A stretch of 48,307 nt of DNA from an uncultured Mogibacterium sp. (lineage in GTDB: Bacteria; Bacillota; Clostridia; Peptostreptococcales; Anaerovoracaceae): NCBI RefSeq assembly GCF_938041965.1, contig NZ_CALISE010000006.1:1-48307 (forward strand). Reading direction: 5' to 3'. Position numbers and translations under genes: made by a program. The number at the start of each line of letters is the position of its first letter. Positions within the stretch are counted from its first letter, which is position 1. Shown here one piece after another: positions 16,750-25,352 of the stretch. The notes under the pieces were generated by a model. That model was not told where the DNA came from. It saw only the letters and a list, made by a program, of their open reading frames with translations, and did not search any database.

Positions 16750-16799
16750 CTGAGATCTGGTCCAGATTCCGAAGATTGACAGTCATAAATGGTCAGGGG

Positions 16800-17870
16800 C
16801 TAACCGAAGGTGAAGCCCATATAAGGAGGGCACTCGCCAGGAGCGGCGCTGTAGATCTCAGCAAGCTCCTCGTAGCTGGCCGAGATCATCCCAAGCGCAG
16901 CGGACGTTTCGCTACCAGATCTGCTAGGCATCATGTAGTCGCATCGCTGAGCGCCGCATCTAGTAGCGAGTGCCTTCGCGATTGCAATCCCGAGCTCCTT
17001 ATGACCACCATCTTCACTGAAGGTGAGGAGCTCGGCCGCAGCGAGAGAGCCCGCCTCTGCGGCCTCACACGCTGCGATTGCCAAAGGCTCAGCGCCATCG
17101 GAAATCAGCAAAAATCCAGAACAATCAGGTGCTCCTGATTCAGCTTCAAAGTCAGGCGCAGAGCCTGCCCAATCAGCTGATCCAGCATCCAGAGTAGGCG
17201 CAGAGCCCGCCCAATCAGCTGATCCAGCATCCAGAGTAGGCACAGAGCTCGCAGTAGCAGGCGTTACCAGCCCAGCTGCGAATTTCAGAGCTCCTTCTGA
17301 CAGCTTGATATGGACGCGATTTGCTAAAATCGCTTCTCTATAATTATTATATTCCTTCGGTGTTAAGAGCTTAGTCTGAAGATGGGAGAATTCAAAATCA
17401 ACGTGCTCAGATGCCAGGACAGAACCCTGCTCGGCATACATGAATTTCTTGTATTCAAGCGGTTCATAGAAATTTATTAGGCTAGGTTCAGCTGGTGAGA
17501 GCATCGATAGTTTTCTGCTGCTCTCGGCAATCTCTCTGGCATATACGGTTATGTGTGATCCGTAACCTTTTCCTCGTGCCGCAGGGTCGGTGCATATTGC
17601 GTAGCTCATCTCTATTGATTTACCAGCTATATCTGAAACTTTGCCCTCAGGAACAACTAATTTTCCCATGTCGAACTGGGTGAGGGATGCCTGAAGCATC
17701 TCGCCACCATCTTGATCTTCAATAATTAGAAAATCCAGATAGTCATCTCGAAAGCAATTGTCAAAGAATTCGATAAACTCCTCATCATCTCCGAAAACTT
17801 TTCTGCGTAGTGAAATGAAATCATCGAAGTCGGAAGCCTCCCTGGGCCTTATTATGTAGTTATTTTTCAT
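16800..17870 (-). CDS. GNAT acetyltransferase with C-terminal extension and tandem repeats
   Basis: 356 residues. The N-terminal half is a GNAT domain: IIRPREASDFDDFISLRRKVFG, strand 4 EMSYAICTDP and the acetyl-CoA loop ARGKGYGSHI (about residues 99-108), then NFYEPLEYKKF. The C-terminal half includes two perfect 14-residue repeats (LDAGSADWAGSAPT type, about 213-240) in an Ala/Ser/Gly-rich linker, then a second alpha/beta part that may be a degenerate GNAT lobe. It overlaps the upstream DUF2156 gene by 11 nt. Substrate unknown; an Eis-like or peptide acetyltransferase is possible. Confidence 0.75.
   Translation of the reverse strand: MKNNYIIRPREASDFDDFISLRRKVFGDDEEFIEFFDNCFRDDYLDFLIIEDQDGGEMLQASLTQFDMGKLVVPEGKVSDIAGKSIEMSYAICTDPAARGKGYGSHITVYAREIAESSRKLSMLSPAEPSLINFYEPLEYKKFMYAEQGSVLASEHVDFEFSHLQTKLLTPKEYNNYREAILANRVHIKLSEGALKFAAGLVTPATASSVPTLDAGSADWAGSAPTLDAGSADWAGSAPDFEAESGAPDCSGFLLISDGAEPLAIAACEAAEAGSLAAAELLTFSEDGGHKELGIAIAKALATRCGAQRCDYMMPSRSGSETSAALGMISASYEELAEIYSAAPGECPPYMGFTFG
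17155..17252. repeat. 42-bp in-frame tandem repeat inside the acetyltransferase gene
   Basis: Two nearly identical 42-nt units (17155-17196, 17197-17238) and a partial third to 17252. The period is 14 codons, so copy-number change keeps the reading frame. Confidence 0.85.
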
Positions 17871-18747
17871 AAGCGGTGTATTTCATGAGTAGGACATCTG
17901 GGTGATAGCTTTCCTTGGCCTTCCTAAGACCTTCAATCCCCATGTCCTCTTCGCGATTAATGTATTCTACATCAGGGAATTTCTCGGAAATAGCCTTTAC
18001 AAACTCGCGGTTAATCATAGTGTATGCGCCTTCAACACCAGGGAGCGCCTTCTCAAAATGGACATCCATAGTGAGCTGATCGAGCTGAGTAGCCGCCGTG
18101 AATGCAACAGGCTCTCCGTTCTGGTACAGAAGTCCTCCAAAGAAACCGAGTGCTTCGTAATTTTCGAACATCTGCTCGATAGCATCCGCTTCTTTGACAA
18201 GGTCAGGATCCCCCTTTTCCTTGTAGAATTCAGCGACGAATGCTCTTGCAGAATCTATATCTTCGCCGCTTTCAATGAGTTTAAATTTCCATTCTCCATT
18301 TCTCTCAAAATGCTTGATGTGATTACGCTTTGAAGAAAGCTTGCGCCCCTTGAGATCGCGCAGCTTCTCGACTGTGTATATGTAGTCAGCATCTTCGCGA
18401 TTTTCCTCTATAGTGAAACGGTCTCCGTACACAGGCTCAAACTCTTCGAGTGTTTTAGGCGTGAGCCCACGCATTATCAGTTTCTGGTCGCGCGAGTGTG
18501 CGTCTTCTAGCAGCTCTTCGATAATTGGCTTAACATCACCGCTTCCCTTTGGATATGCGAAAATGTATCCATACTTAGGCATTCTTATAATCATACGCTC
18601 GCCGATGAAGGCGATTTCTGGCTCATATGCGTGCCTCCAGATATATAAATTTGCAAAACTGTAGTCAGCACCATGACATCCGCTCGAGCAGATTACGGTT
18701 TTTGCAAAGTCCTGGTCATCTAATCTGACAGGTCTAAATTTTAGCAT
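17860..18747 (-). CDS. DUF2156 protein (phosphatidylglycerol lysyltransferase C-domain-like)
   Basis: 295 residues. A double-GNAT-like DUF2156 fold is indicated by YSFANLYIWRHAYEP, RMPKYGYIFAYPKG, LKGRKLSSKRNHIKHFER, AVAFTAAT-type (EPVAFTAATQLD) and EYINREEDMGIEGLRKAKESYHP. The last block is highly typical. The family resembles the aminoacyl-transfer domain of MprF but lacks its membrane part; cytoplasmic aminoacyl-tRNA-dependent transfer is a guess. The start at 18747 has AGGGAGA 5 nt upstream; the longer frame to 18834 is not supported. Operon with the following GNAT gene. Confidence 0.82.
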   Translation of the reverse strand: MLKFRPVRLDDQDFAKTVICSSGCHGADYSFANLYIWRHAYEPEIAFIGERMIIRMPKYGYIFAYPKGSGDVKPIIEELLEDAHSRDQKLIMRGLTPKTLEEFEPVYGDRFTIEENREDADYIYTVEKLRDLKGRKLSSKRNHIKHFERNGEWKFKLIESGEDIDSARAFVAEFYKEKGDPDLVKEADAIEQMFENYEALGFFGGLLYQNGEPVAFTAATQLDQLTMDVHFEKALPGVEGAYTMINREFVKAISEKFPDVEYINREEDMGIEGLRKAKESYHPDVLLMKYTAYEK

Positions 18748-18964
18748 TAGTCTCTCCCTTTTTAATTTCTCAATCAAATTATACGATTCTATTTTACAAA
18801 ATTGACATCTCATTATAGCACTAAAAACCAACATGTAAAGTGAATTCCGAGTGAATAAGTAGGAATTTAAAAAGATACTTTCTAGGTATTGATTTTATAG
18901 CTTCAAAATGTTACTGTTGCAATAGAAAAATAGAAATGACATTCGGAAAGGGGATGAAAGATAA

Positions 18965-19165
18965 ATGGCTAAGATTACAAAGGATATGATTATCGGTGAT
19001 GTTATCAACGAGCATCCAGATTTAATTCAGGTATTCTTCCAGAACGGAATGATGTGCATCGGTTGCCCTGCTTCTCAGGGAGAGTCAATCGGACAGGCTG
19101 CTCAGGTTCACGGACTTGATGGAGACCACCTGGTGAATGCACTTAATGCTGCACTCGAGGCATAA
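18965..19165 (+). CDS. DUF1858 redox-disulfide protein
   Basis: 66 residues. DUF1858 is the small helical domain found alone or fused to hybrid-cluster and disulfide-linked proteins. Visible: DMIIGDVINEHPDLIQVFFQ, the CxxC motif CIGC (residues 31-34) and a C-terminal helix with VNALNAAL. The Cys pair probably binds a metal or forms a redox disulfide. AAAGGGG lies upstream of the ATG. Partner unknown. Confidence 0.88.
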   Translation: MAKITKDMIIGDVINEHPDLIQVFFQNGMMCIGCPASQGESIGQAAQVHGLDGDHLVNALNAALEA

Positions 19166-19256
19166 ACTGCTGATATTCCAGATATGGATTAAGATTTCGT
19201 ATATCGCAGGGCGTGATTGCCCTGCTTTTACTTTTGGGGGATTGGGATAGATTAGG

Positions 19257-19874
19257 ATGAAGAGAGAATTGAATCACCATTATATAGGTGAATCTTATGG
19301 TGGCAATCAGGACTGGTTTCGCACGTTCTGGATGCGAATAGGTGGATGTGGTGCGGAGACTGCATGTGAGAGCAGTTTGTACTTTGCGCGTGAGCTTGGA
19401 TTCACAAAGCTTTATCCATTTGACTCCGATGTTGTTAAGCGAGAAGAATACGTAGACTTCGCACATATGATGGAGGACTATCTATGGCCTAGATTCACCG
19501 GAATTAATAAACTTTCTATTTATATAAATGGATATGTCAAATACCTCAGGGATGCCGGCGAGTACCGAGTTGATGTGAGCGAATTTTCGGGAGATCATAC
19601 TTACGAGGAGGCGGCGGAAAAGGTGAAGGAGCAGATAGATGCAGGGCTACCGATTCCGTTCCTTACACTTAGGCACAAGGATGCAAGGTACAGCGACTAT
19701 GTATGGCATTGGTATCTTGTAAATGGGTATGATGATACTGAGGACGGATTCAAGGTTAAGGCCGTAACATACAGCGGTTATAAGTGGCTCGATTTTGAGG
19801 GATTATGGAATACGGGATGTAAACCGACCGGCGGGATGATTATATATACTGTAAATGAAGATGCAGTGCTTTAA
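19257..19874 (+). CDS. C39-like papain-fold protein
   Basis: 205 residues, no signal peptide. The order Cys31 (RIGGCGAETA), a long helical middle, IPFLTLRH and then WHWYLVNGYDD (His151) followed by FKVKAVTYSGYKWLDF resembles peptidase C39-like domains, with Cys and His in the expected places. The Gln or Asp that completes the site is uncertain. It may be a peptidase or a related transferase-fold protein. It follows the DUF1858 gene on the same strand by 91 nt and ends at a strong terminator. Confidence 0.6.
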   Translation: MKRELNHHYIGESYGGNQDWFRTFWMRIGGCGAETACESSLYFARELGFTKLYPFDSDVVKREEYVDFAHMMEDYLWPRFTGINKLSIYINGYVKYLRDAGEYRVDVSEFSGDHTYEEAAEKVKEQIDAGLPIPFLTLRHKDARYSDYVWHWYLVNGYDDTEDGFKVKAVTYSGYKWLDFEGLWNTGCKPTGGMIIYTVNEDAVL

Positions 19875-19952
19875 TTTGTACTGAAGCACATTGTGCTGAA
19901 TATGATTATCGAAGTGCTGCGAATAGGCAGGCCATAACAAAATAATCGCATG

Positions 19953-19998
19953 AAAAAACGACTGTGAGGCGAGAACGCATTTCTCACAGTCGTTTTTG
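19953..19998. terminator. Bidirectional terminator
   Basis: 15-bp perfect stem AAAAACGACTGTGAG (19954-19968) with CTCACAGTCGTTTTT (19983-19997). It separates the convergent C39-like gene and surface-protein gene. Confidence 0.92.
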
Positions 19999-20063
19999 AT
20001 TGTAACTATCTATAGCGATAAGCTCTATGAACGTGATGTTAAATAAAGCTCAATCATCGTATC

Positions 20064-21635
20064 TTAGAATCTCTTGCGCTTATATACTACAGCACCTAGA
20101 GCTGTAAGCGATGCACAGAGCACTATTAAGCTTGCCGCTGATGTCGAATCGGATGTCCTAGGTGAGAGGTGTCTCTTCTTAATAACCTTAGCTTTTTTTG
20201 CTGGGGTGCTGCTAGCGTTGCTGCTCGAAGCATCTCTTGCAGAAACCTTTACCTTAGTGGTGATGGAGATTGTCTTTCCATCAGCTAATCTATAGGTGTA
20301 TGTGACATGGTATGTGCCAGCAACTGCAGTGTTTACATTCGACGTAACAGTCAGATCTGAATATGGGATCGGGCTGCTATTAACAGGATTAACTGCAGAA
20401 ATCAGATTCTGCTCAGCATTAAAGCTATCCCCAACCTTTAAATTCACTACGTCAGGCGCATCTAGTACCTTTATAATCTGTGCGTAGAAGTTAAGGCCGT
20501 AATCCGATACGCTTACTGGGCTTCCGCTTGCATCCTTAAGGGTCAAACTACCATTAGTGTAATAAGCGTAGATTGGGAGGAGCGTGTTATCGTTTCTAAC
20601 TAGCGTTGTGTAACCATCATTATGGATAGCATTAAATATATCTAGTGTTGAAATCGAGTATGCTGAGTTGCTTGTTAACACTCCGTCAGCTGGTGAATTC
20701 TCATACGTGTTTAGAATCTGCATTAGGAAGTTATTGAACTTCGTATTGCTAGATGTCGCATTAGGCATAAGGTCCTGAACCTTCTTCTCGGCAACCGTGT
20801 ATGAACCATCGCTGTTTCTATAGGTAGCTAGGATTCTAGTGTTAAGAACAGACGAAACTAGTTCGTTCCTGTTGATGCTCTTGAAGATAAGAGAAGCAGT
20901 CCTGTATACTCCTCCAGATGTGTTACCGAAGAGGAATGTGTAAGTTGATTTTGCACCAGCCTTCGCAGTCAGCTTAAGTGGAACATTGTACTTAACACTT
21001 TCATTAGGCTGAAGATTTCCAGAGATATTGATTCGAGTCAAATCACTCCATGTATAACCAGTTGGAAGCCCACTTGCGAGAACATTAGCACGAGTAGTTG
21101 TAGTTGTTCCGAGAGCGGCGTTCTTGAACTGATACTCGATATTTATATCGGATCTAGTGGAAGCATCGAAAATATCATTTCCGCGTACTCTTGCTGTGTC
21201 TACTGACCAATCATCAGCATAGTTGGTTGCAGAAGGTGTAAATCCGTTGTTGTCGAGTCTAAGAGAAACGTTTGCTACTGTAGCAGATGAATTTGTATTG
21301 GTGATATTCGCATGTAGCGTTATATCCTTTGAATTTACATCTATGAGATCACCAGCGTTTGCAACTGTGCTATATACATATGTGGAAGCAGGTGTGCTGC
21401 CATATGGATTATCTGCTGCCTTGCTGGAATTGCTCGTAACACCGTTAAGGCTTGCGCTAACATATGCATCTATGTTGATGCCTCTGCTAGTCTGAGAATT
21501 TCTGCCGGTCTGGTTGAGCTCGTTTTGATAAATAGGTTTTATCGTCTGCGAAGTCGCGTTAACTGTCATGGTCGAAGCGAACATAGCGATTAACAGACTG
21601 CATGTCGTTAGACAAGCTAATAGTTTTTTCTTCAT
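20064..21635 (-). CDS. Cell-wall-anchored surface protein with Ig-like domain
   Basis: 523 residues, exported. Signal peptide KKKLLACLTTCSLLIAMFAS (cleavage near residue 27), a large Asn/Thr/Ser-rich ectodomain, a DUF5011/Big-like Ig domain near 395-465 (VNLKVGDSF, AVAGTYHVTYTYRLADG), then a basic linker, the sorting motif SPRTSD, a membrane helix and the tail KRKRF. The motif departs from LPXTG and suggests a sortase of non-A class. AAGGAGGG lies 5 nt before the ATG. An adhesin-like or matrix role is inferred. Single gene. Confidence 0.85.
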   Translation of the reverse strand: MKKKLLACLTTCSLLIAMFASTMTVNATSQTIKPIYQNELNQTGRNSQTSRGINIDAYVSASLNGVTSNSSKAADNPYGSTPASTYVYSTVANAGDLIDVNSKDITLHANITNTNSSATVANVSLRLDNNGFTPSATNYADDWSVDTARVRGNDIFDASTRSDINIEYQFKNAALGTTTTTRANVLASGLPTGYTWSDLTRINISGNLQPNESVKYNVPLKLTAKAGAKSTYTFLFGNTSGGVYRTASLIFKSINRNELVSSVLNTRILATYRNSDGSYTVAEKKVQDLMPNATSSNTKFNNFLMQILNTYENSPADGVLTSNSAYSISTLDIFNAIHNDGYTTLVRNDNTLLPIYAYYTNGSLTLKDASGSPVSVSDYGLNFYAQIIKVLDAPDVVNLKVGDSFNAEQNLISAVNPVNSSPIPYSDLTVTSNVNTAVAGTYHVTYTYRLADGKTISITTKVKVSARDASSSNASSTPAKKAKVIKKRHLSPRTSDSTSAASLIVLCASLTALGAVVYKRKRF

Positions 21636-21799
21636 AATCCCTCCTTTTTATAACATCATTCATAATATAAATGAATAACACTTATATATAATCGTAAATT
21701 AATGATATACTCTTCTATTATACGCTTTAGAAGCGCAGATTTTTCATAAAAATATATAATTAAAGAATAAAAATTTCTATTGAACTGAAACTATTAATT

Positions 21800-21842
21800 G
21801 TTAAAGCCCCATTTGCTGTAGAACAGCAAATGGGGCTTTAAC
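21800..21842 (-). terminator. Terminator-like long hairpin after the Gx gene
   Basis: 19-bp perfect stem (21800-21818 with 21824-21842), 5-nt loop. It lies 60 nt beyond the stop of the minus-strand Gx gene. T-runs are short, but the stem is very stable. Confidence 0.75.
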
Positions 21843-21903
21843 AGTGTGAGTACCTGTATATCCATAACTTTATCAAACGTTTTGATAATTGATGAATAGA
21901 AGC

Positions 21904-22449
21904 CTACCTTATAAACTTAGCTCTTCTAATCACCAATTCTGCAGCTACGCCTATGGCAACTCCGGCTATCGTTCCAGAAATCATCAGCACCGGTAGGTAG
22001 TAGAAGATTCTGATGTCATTGATGAGTAATGCTGCAATGGCGAGCTGTCCCATGTTGTGCAAGAACCCACCTGCCATACTGACACCGGTAATGCTGAAGA
22101 GGTCGGTCTTCTTGAGCAAAATCATTCCTATCAGGCTTATCGTCGCACCTGCGAGAGAGTAGAGCATGCCGAACACACCAGTAAAAAGCAGTCCAGCGAC
22201 TACTATTCTAATGACATTTAACATAACTGCGTATTTGGCAGAGAGCTTATACAGCGCAACGACAGCTACTAAGTTAGCTATCCCTAATTTGATCCCCGGA
22301 ATGCCTGGAGTATATGGTATAATAGCTTCGACGTACGATAAAATTAGCGCCAGTGAAGCTAGAAGCGCAACTGTTGCAACATTGTTGCTGCGGTCGCGAG
22401 GAGTCCTCCGTGAAGGCTCGGTTGAGTGTTTAACTCGAGACTGAGTCAT
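21904..22449 (-). CDS. Gx transporter family membrane protein
   Basis: 181 residues with about five membrane segments after a polar, basic N-terminus (residues 1-22). The pattern ALILSYVEAIIPYTPGIPGIKLGIANLV and GLLFTGVFGMLYSLAGATIS is characteristic of the Gx family (once called heptaprenyl diphosphate synthase component I). In Firmicutes it is found with NusG-II proteins, ApbE and Rnf-type flavin proteins. It overlaps the upstream NusG-II gene by 20 nt. The transported compound is not established. Confidence 0.88.
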   Translation of the reverse strand: MTQSRVKHSTEPSRRTPRDRSNNVATVALLASLALILSYVEAIIPYTPGIPGIKLGIANLVAVVALYKLSAKYAVMLNVIRIVVAGLLFTGVFGMLYSLAGATISLIGMILLKKTDLFSITGVSMAGGFLHNMGQLAIAALLINDIRIFYYLPVLMISGTIAGVAIGVAAELVIRRAKFIR

Positions 22450-22807
22450 ACTTGTGTGCCTCCTTTCCGCTTATCGAAACGACCACTTTGTTAGGGAGGC
22501 AGATTATGCTTTCCCCGGTCTTGCTTATAGCTTTGTGCTTTACGCACACCTGATTTTCGCATGATGCTTCGGACATGGTCACGTAGCCGTGCTTAATTCT
22601 GATTACATTTAGCTTATTCCCGCGCTTTACAGCGATAGTTTTATCCTCGGACAAGCTGTACACTCCGTACTTCTTGCCTTCTACTGTCACGGTGACTTTG
22701 TCTCCTGAATGACTCGTCGTGCTGAGCCATACAGAGGAGGCGATACCGAGTGAAATGAGGATTATAAAGAGGACGATATCAGCTTTTCTTATAAATCCTT
22801 TTAACAT
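22430..22807 (-). CDS. NusG domain II-containing membrane-anchored protein
   Basis: 125 residues. One N-terminal membrane helix (about 9-28) and a beta-rich extracellular domain with SCENQVCVKHKAIS and ESIICLPNKVVVSI, the conserved Cys and LPN motifs of the NusG-II family. It is coupled to Gx. The trio with apbE suggests a part in extracytoplasmic flavin or quinone biology (inference). Confidence 0.88.
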   Translation of the reverse strand: MLKGFIRKADIVLFIILISLGIASSVWLSTTSHSGDKVTVTVEGKKYGVYSLSEDKTIAVKRGNKLNVIRIKHGYVTMSEASCENQVCVKHKAISKTGESIICLPNKVVVSISGKEAHKYDSVSS

Positions 22808-22849
22808 TGTTCGTTATTCCCTGTAACCCCTTAACTGTGAGGTAATAAA

Positions 22850-23890
22850 TTGATTAAACTTAGCAAACAAACCATAAAACTTTCGTTAATATTCGTAATA
22901 ATCGCAACGGTTATTATAACACAGACAGCCTGCAAGAACACCAAGGATGTTGAGCCAGTATCAAAGGAGGGCTTCTATCTCGATACAGTGTGCAAGATTT
23001 CGATATATGACATGGATGGAGATCTGGACAAGGAGAAGGCAGAGGCTGCAATCAACAAGGCTTATAAAAGATGCCGCGAGCTCGAGAATACTTTAAGCAA
23101 CACAATCGAGTCAAGTGAAGTCAGTCAGATTAATCGTGCTGGCGGCAAATGGGTAACTGTAGGAAAAGACACACTCAAAGTCGTTAAGGCTGGTGTGAAG
23201 TATGGAGAACTATCGGATGGTGATTTCGATATAACTATCGGATCGGTTTCAGGGCTATGGGACTTTCAGTCTGAGAATCCAGTAGTTCCAGAGCAGTCTA
23301 AGATTACCGAGGCTCTTAAACACGTAAACTATAAGAATATTCAGTTCGACGGAAACAAGATAAGAATCATAGATCCCGAGGCTAAGCTCGACCTAGGAGG
23401 AATTGCCAAGGGGTATGTTGCGGACGAACTTACGACGCTGCTCGAAAAGGAAGGCGTAACATCTGCTGTGATTAACCTTGGAGGTAACATTTCCACGATA
23501 GGTGGTAAACCTGACGGTAGCCCATTTATCATCGGAATAGAGAAGCCATATACTGACAGGACCGAAATCATCGGAACCACGACAGCGGACAACCAGACCG
23601 TCGTAACTTCAGGAATATACGAGAGGCAGTTCCAAAAGGATGGTAAGATTTACCACCATGTGCTAAGCAGCAAGACGGGATATCCTGTCGAGACACAGCT
23701 TGAGGCTGTCAGCTTGGTGGCTAAGAAAGGTCGCTCGATGGATATAGATGCCATGAGCACAATCTGCCTGATGAAAGGTGTAGATGGCGGAAAGGCATTT
23801 ATCAAGAAGCAGAAGGGTGTTGAGGCTGTCTTTAGCGCACAGGGCAAGGAAGTTGCCAAGACTAAGGGCATGAAGTTCACAGCTGAATAG
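22850..23890 (+). CDS. apbE: FAD:protein FMN transferase (lipoprotein)
   Basis: 346 residues. It moves FMN from FAD to a Thr of target proteins such as Rnf/Nqr subunits, outside the membrane. An N-terminal helix ends in a lipobox-like ITQTAC, giving a lipoprotein. Domain signatures: GFYLDTVCKISIYD, DFDITIGSVSGLWDF, DLGGIAKGYVAD, NLGGNISTIGG, HHVLSSKTGYPV and DIDAMSTICLMKG. The start is TTG with GAGG 7 nt upstream. It is divergent from the NusG-II gene with only 42 nt between the starts, so its promoter may lie inside the neighbour or overlap it. Confidence 0.95.
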   Translation: MIKLSKQTIKLSLIFVIIATVIITQTACKNTKDVEPVSKEGFYLDTVCKISIYDMDGDLDKEKAEAAINKAYKRCRELENTLSNTIESSEVSQINRAGGKWVTVGKDTLKVVKAGVKYGELSDGDFDITIGSVSGLWDFQSENPVVPEQSKITEALKHVNYKNIQFDGNKIRIIDPEAKLDLGGIAKGYVADELTTLLEKEGVTSAVINLGGNISTIGGKPDGSPFIIGIEKPYTDRTEIIGTTTADNQTVVTSGIYERQFQKDGKIYHHVLSSKTGYPVETQLEAVSLVAKKGRSMDIDAMSTICLMKGVDGGKAFIKKQKGVEAVFSAQGKEVAKTKGMKFTAE

Positions 23891-23990
23891 CAAATTAACG
23901 CACGGCTGTCAGATGATTATAATATCAAGCGTAGCAGCCTAGCGCGTAACATGCGGATTGCAAATATTAAGTAAGCAGGAGGTGTATAGT

Positions 23991-24851
23991 ATGAATAAGA
24001 ATAGAATGCTGGTCGATATGCACCTCCATACCACAGCATCAGATGGTTCGTTTAGTCCCTCGGAGGTTGTACAGAGGGTAAAATTGTCTGGTGTCAAAGT
24101 GTTTTCGCTGACAGATCATGATACGACTGCCGGCGTACATGAAGTCGAAGATGATATACCGGAGAGAATGGAATTTTTCAAAGGAATTGAATTCTCCTGC
24201 AAAGCAGGCAACATTAAGTGTCACATACTCGGCTACTCGTATGACGACAATCACCCAGATTTTATAAATGCGCTTGCCGCTGCAGAGGCGAAGAGAGAAG
24301 ACAAACTTGCAGTTAGAATTGAACACCTTAGGGAAGTGGATGGCATAGAGCTAACTGGAGAAGAAATTGCAGAGCTAGAGGCGATTCCTTCAGCGGGAAA
24401 GCCCCATATAGCTAATATCCTTATGCGGAGAGGAATCCCAGGTACCAGAACAGAGATTATAAACAGATATCTTGAGTTCGGAGTGGGAAATAGGATTCCT
24501 GCAGAGCTAGCTATTAGAGCGATTAAGTCATCTGGTGGAGTAGCTATCTGGGCTCACCCTCTCGGTGGGGAGAATGAAATTCATATGAATAGAGAGGAAC
24601 TTGAGGAGAAGCTAGGTGTCCTGCAAGGTATAGGAATTGAGGGATTAGAGTGTTTTTATTCTAGGTACGATGAGAACGAGATAGCGATGCTGTTAGATAT
24701 TGCGGAGAGTCGGGGGCTTCTCGTGAGTGGCGGCAGTGATTTTCATGGCAAGAATAAAAATGTAGAAATCGGTGAACTCGGTGTGAGTAAGAGACCTGTC
24801 TTCGATTCAGATCTCAGCCTTATAGCAGAACTCAGGAGGAGAAAACGCTAG
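23991..24851 (+). CDS. PHP-domain phosphoesterase (RNase AM / YciV-like)
   Basis: 286 residues. The PHP metal-binding motifs are in order: DMHLHTTASDG, SLTDHDT, GIEFSC, AIWAHPLGG and SGGSDFHG. This set and length match the TrpH/YciV group, which hydrolyses 3',5'-nucleoside bisphosphates and trims 5' ends of RNA. The start at 23991 has GGAGGTG 6 nt upstream; the longer frame is unsupported. Single gene, about 100 nt after apbE. Confidence 0.92.
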   Translation: MNKNRMLVDMHLHTTASDGSFSPSEVVQRVKLSGVKVFSLTDHDTTAGVHEVEDDIPERMEFFKGIEFSCKAGNIKCHILGYSYDDNHPDFINALAAAEAKREDKLAVRIEHLREVDGIELTGEEIAELEAIPSAGKPHIANILMRRGIPGTRTEIINRYLEFGVGNRIPAELAIRAIKSSGGVAIWAHPLGGENEIHMNREELEEKLGVLQGIGIEGLECFYSRYDENEIAMLLDIAESRGLLVSGGSDFHGKNKNVEIGELGVSKRPVFDSDLSLIAELRRRKR

Positions 24852-24904
24852 AGAGTTGTTCCATATAAAGTGCACCCTTATATCGCATTAATTAAATTAT
24901 AGTA

Positions 24905-24933
24905 TTGAATGACACTGCCAGTTTATATATAAT
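24905..24933 (+). promoter_or_regulatory. Promoter of the SemiSWEET gene
   Basis: TTGAAT (24905-24910), 17-bp spacer, TATAAT (24928-24933), 54 nt before the start codon. Confidence 0.7.
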
Positions 24934-24986
24934 ACGCAAGTTCGTAAAAACGATAATTTTTTTATAGAAAGTAAAGGGGTAATAAC

Positions 24987-25244
24987 ATGAGTGAAAAGAC
25001 AGCAAAAAAGTTAGGCTGGGCAGGAACATGCATGTCCATTCTAATGTATGTAGCATACATAGCTCAGATAATGAGCAATCTAAACGGGAACAAGGGTAGC
25101 TTCATCCAGCCACTAGCAGCAACAATAAACTGCACGCTGTGGGTGACATACGGATTCTGCAAGAAGGACAGAGATTACCCAATTATATGTGCTAATGTGC
25201 CGGGTATCTTATTCGGCCTAGGAGCAGTGATAACATCATTTTAA
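24987..25244 (+). CDS. SemiSWEET-family transporter
   Basis: 85 residues, three membrane helices: GWAGTCMSILMYVAYIAQIM, AATINCTLWVTYGFCKKD and YPIICANVPGILFGLGAVI. This is one PQ-loop repeat, the size of bacterial SemiSWEETs, which dimerise to move small sugars down a gradient. The NxPG motif of helix 3 is seen as NVPG. AAGGGG precedes the ATG. Single gene with its own promoter and terminator. The substrate is unknown. Confidence 0.88.
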   Translation: MSEKTAKKLGWAGTCMSILMYVAYIAQIMSNLNGNKGSFIQPLAATINCTLWVTYGFCKKDRDYPIICANVPGILFGLGAVITSF

Positions 25245-25262
25245 GATATAAGCATGAGCATG

Positions 25263-25297
25263 AAAATGCCACTCCAGAGTGCTGGGTGGCATTTTTT
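25263..25297 (+). terminator. Terminator of the SemiSWEET gene
   Basis: AAAATGCCAC (25263-25272) pairs with GTGGCATTTT (25286-25295), with an inner CAG/CTG stem and trailing T-run. Confidence 0.9.
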
Positions 25298-25352
25298 ATA
25301 TATGGAAAATTTGACTATAATGTGTTAATTAGAGTGTTTATATATCTGTGTT

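Larger units (their letters stand above)
16327..16799. other. Intergenic region with terminator and degenerate repeats
   Basis: 473 nt. It holds a strong hairpin (16490-16520) and two diverged direct repeats (16617-16664 and 16701-16749). AT-rich up to 16520, more GC-rich after. The few codons beside copy 2 (near 16327) resemble the end of the small gene at 4079-4237. No gene is supported. Confidence 0.5.

Noticed and set aside
16692..17138. Plus-strand reading frame opposite the acetyltransferase
   Set aside because: It runs antisense through a recognised domain, has no ribosome site and shows no protein-like pattern.
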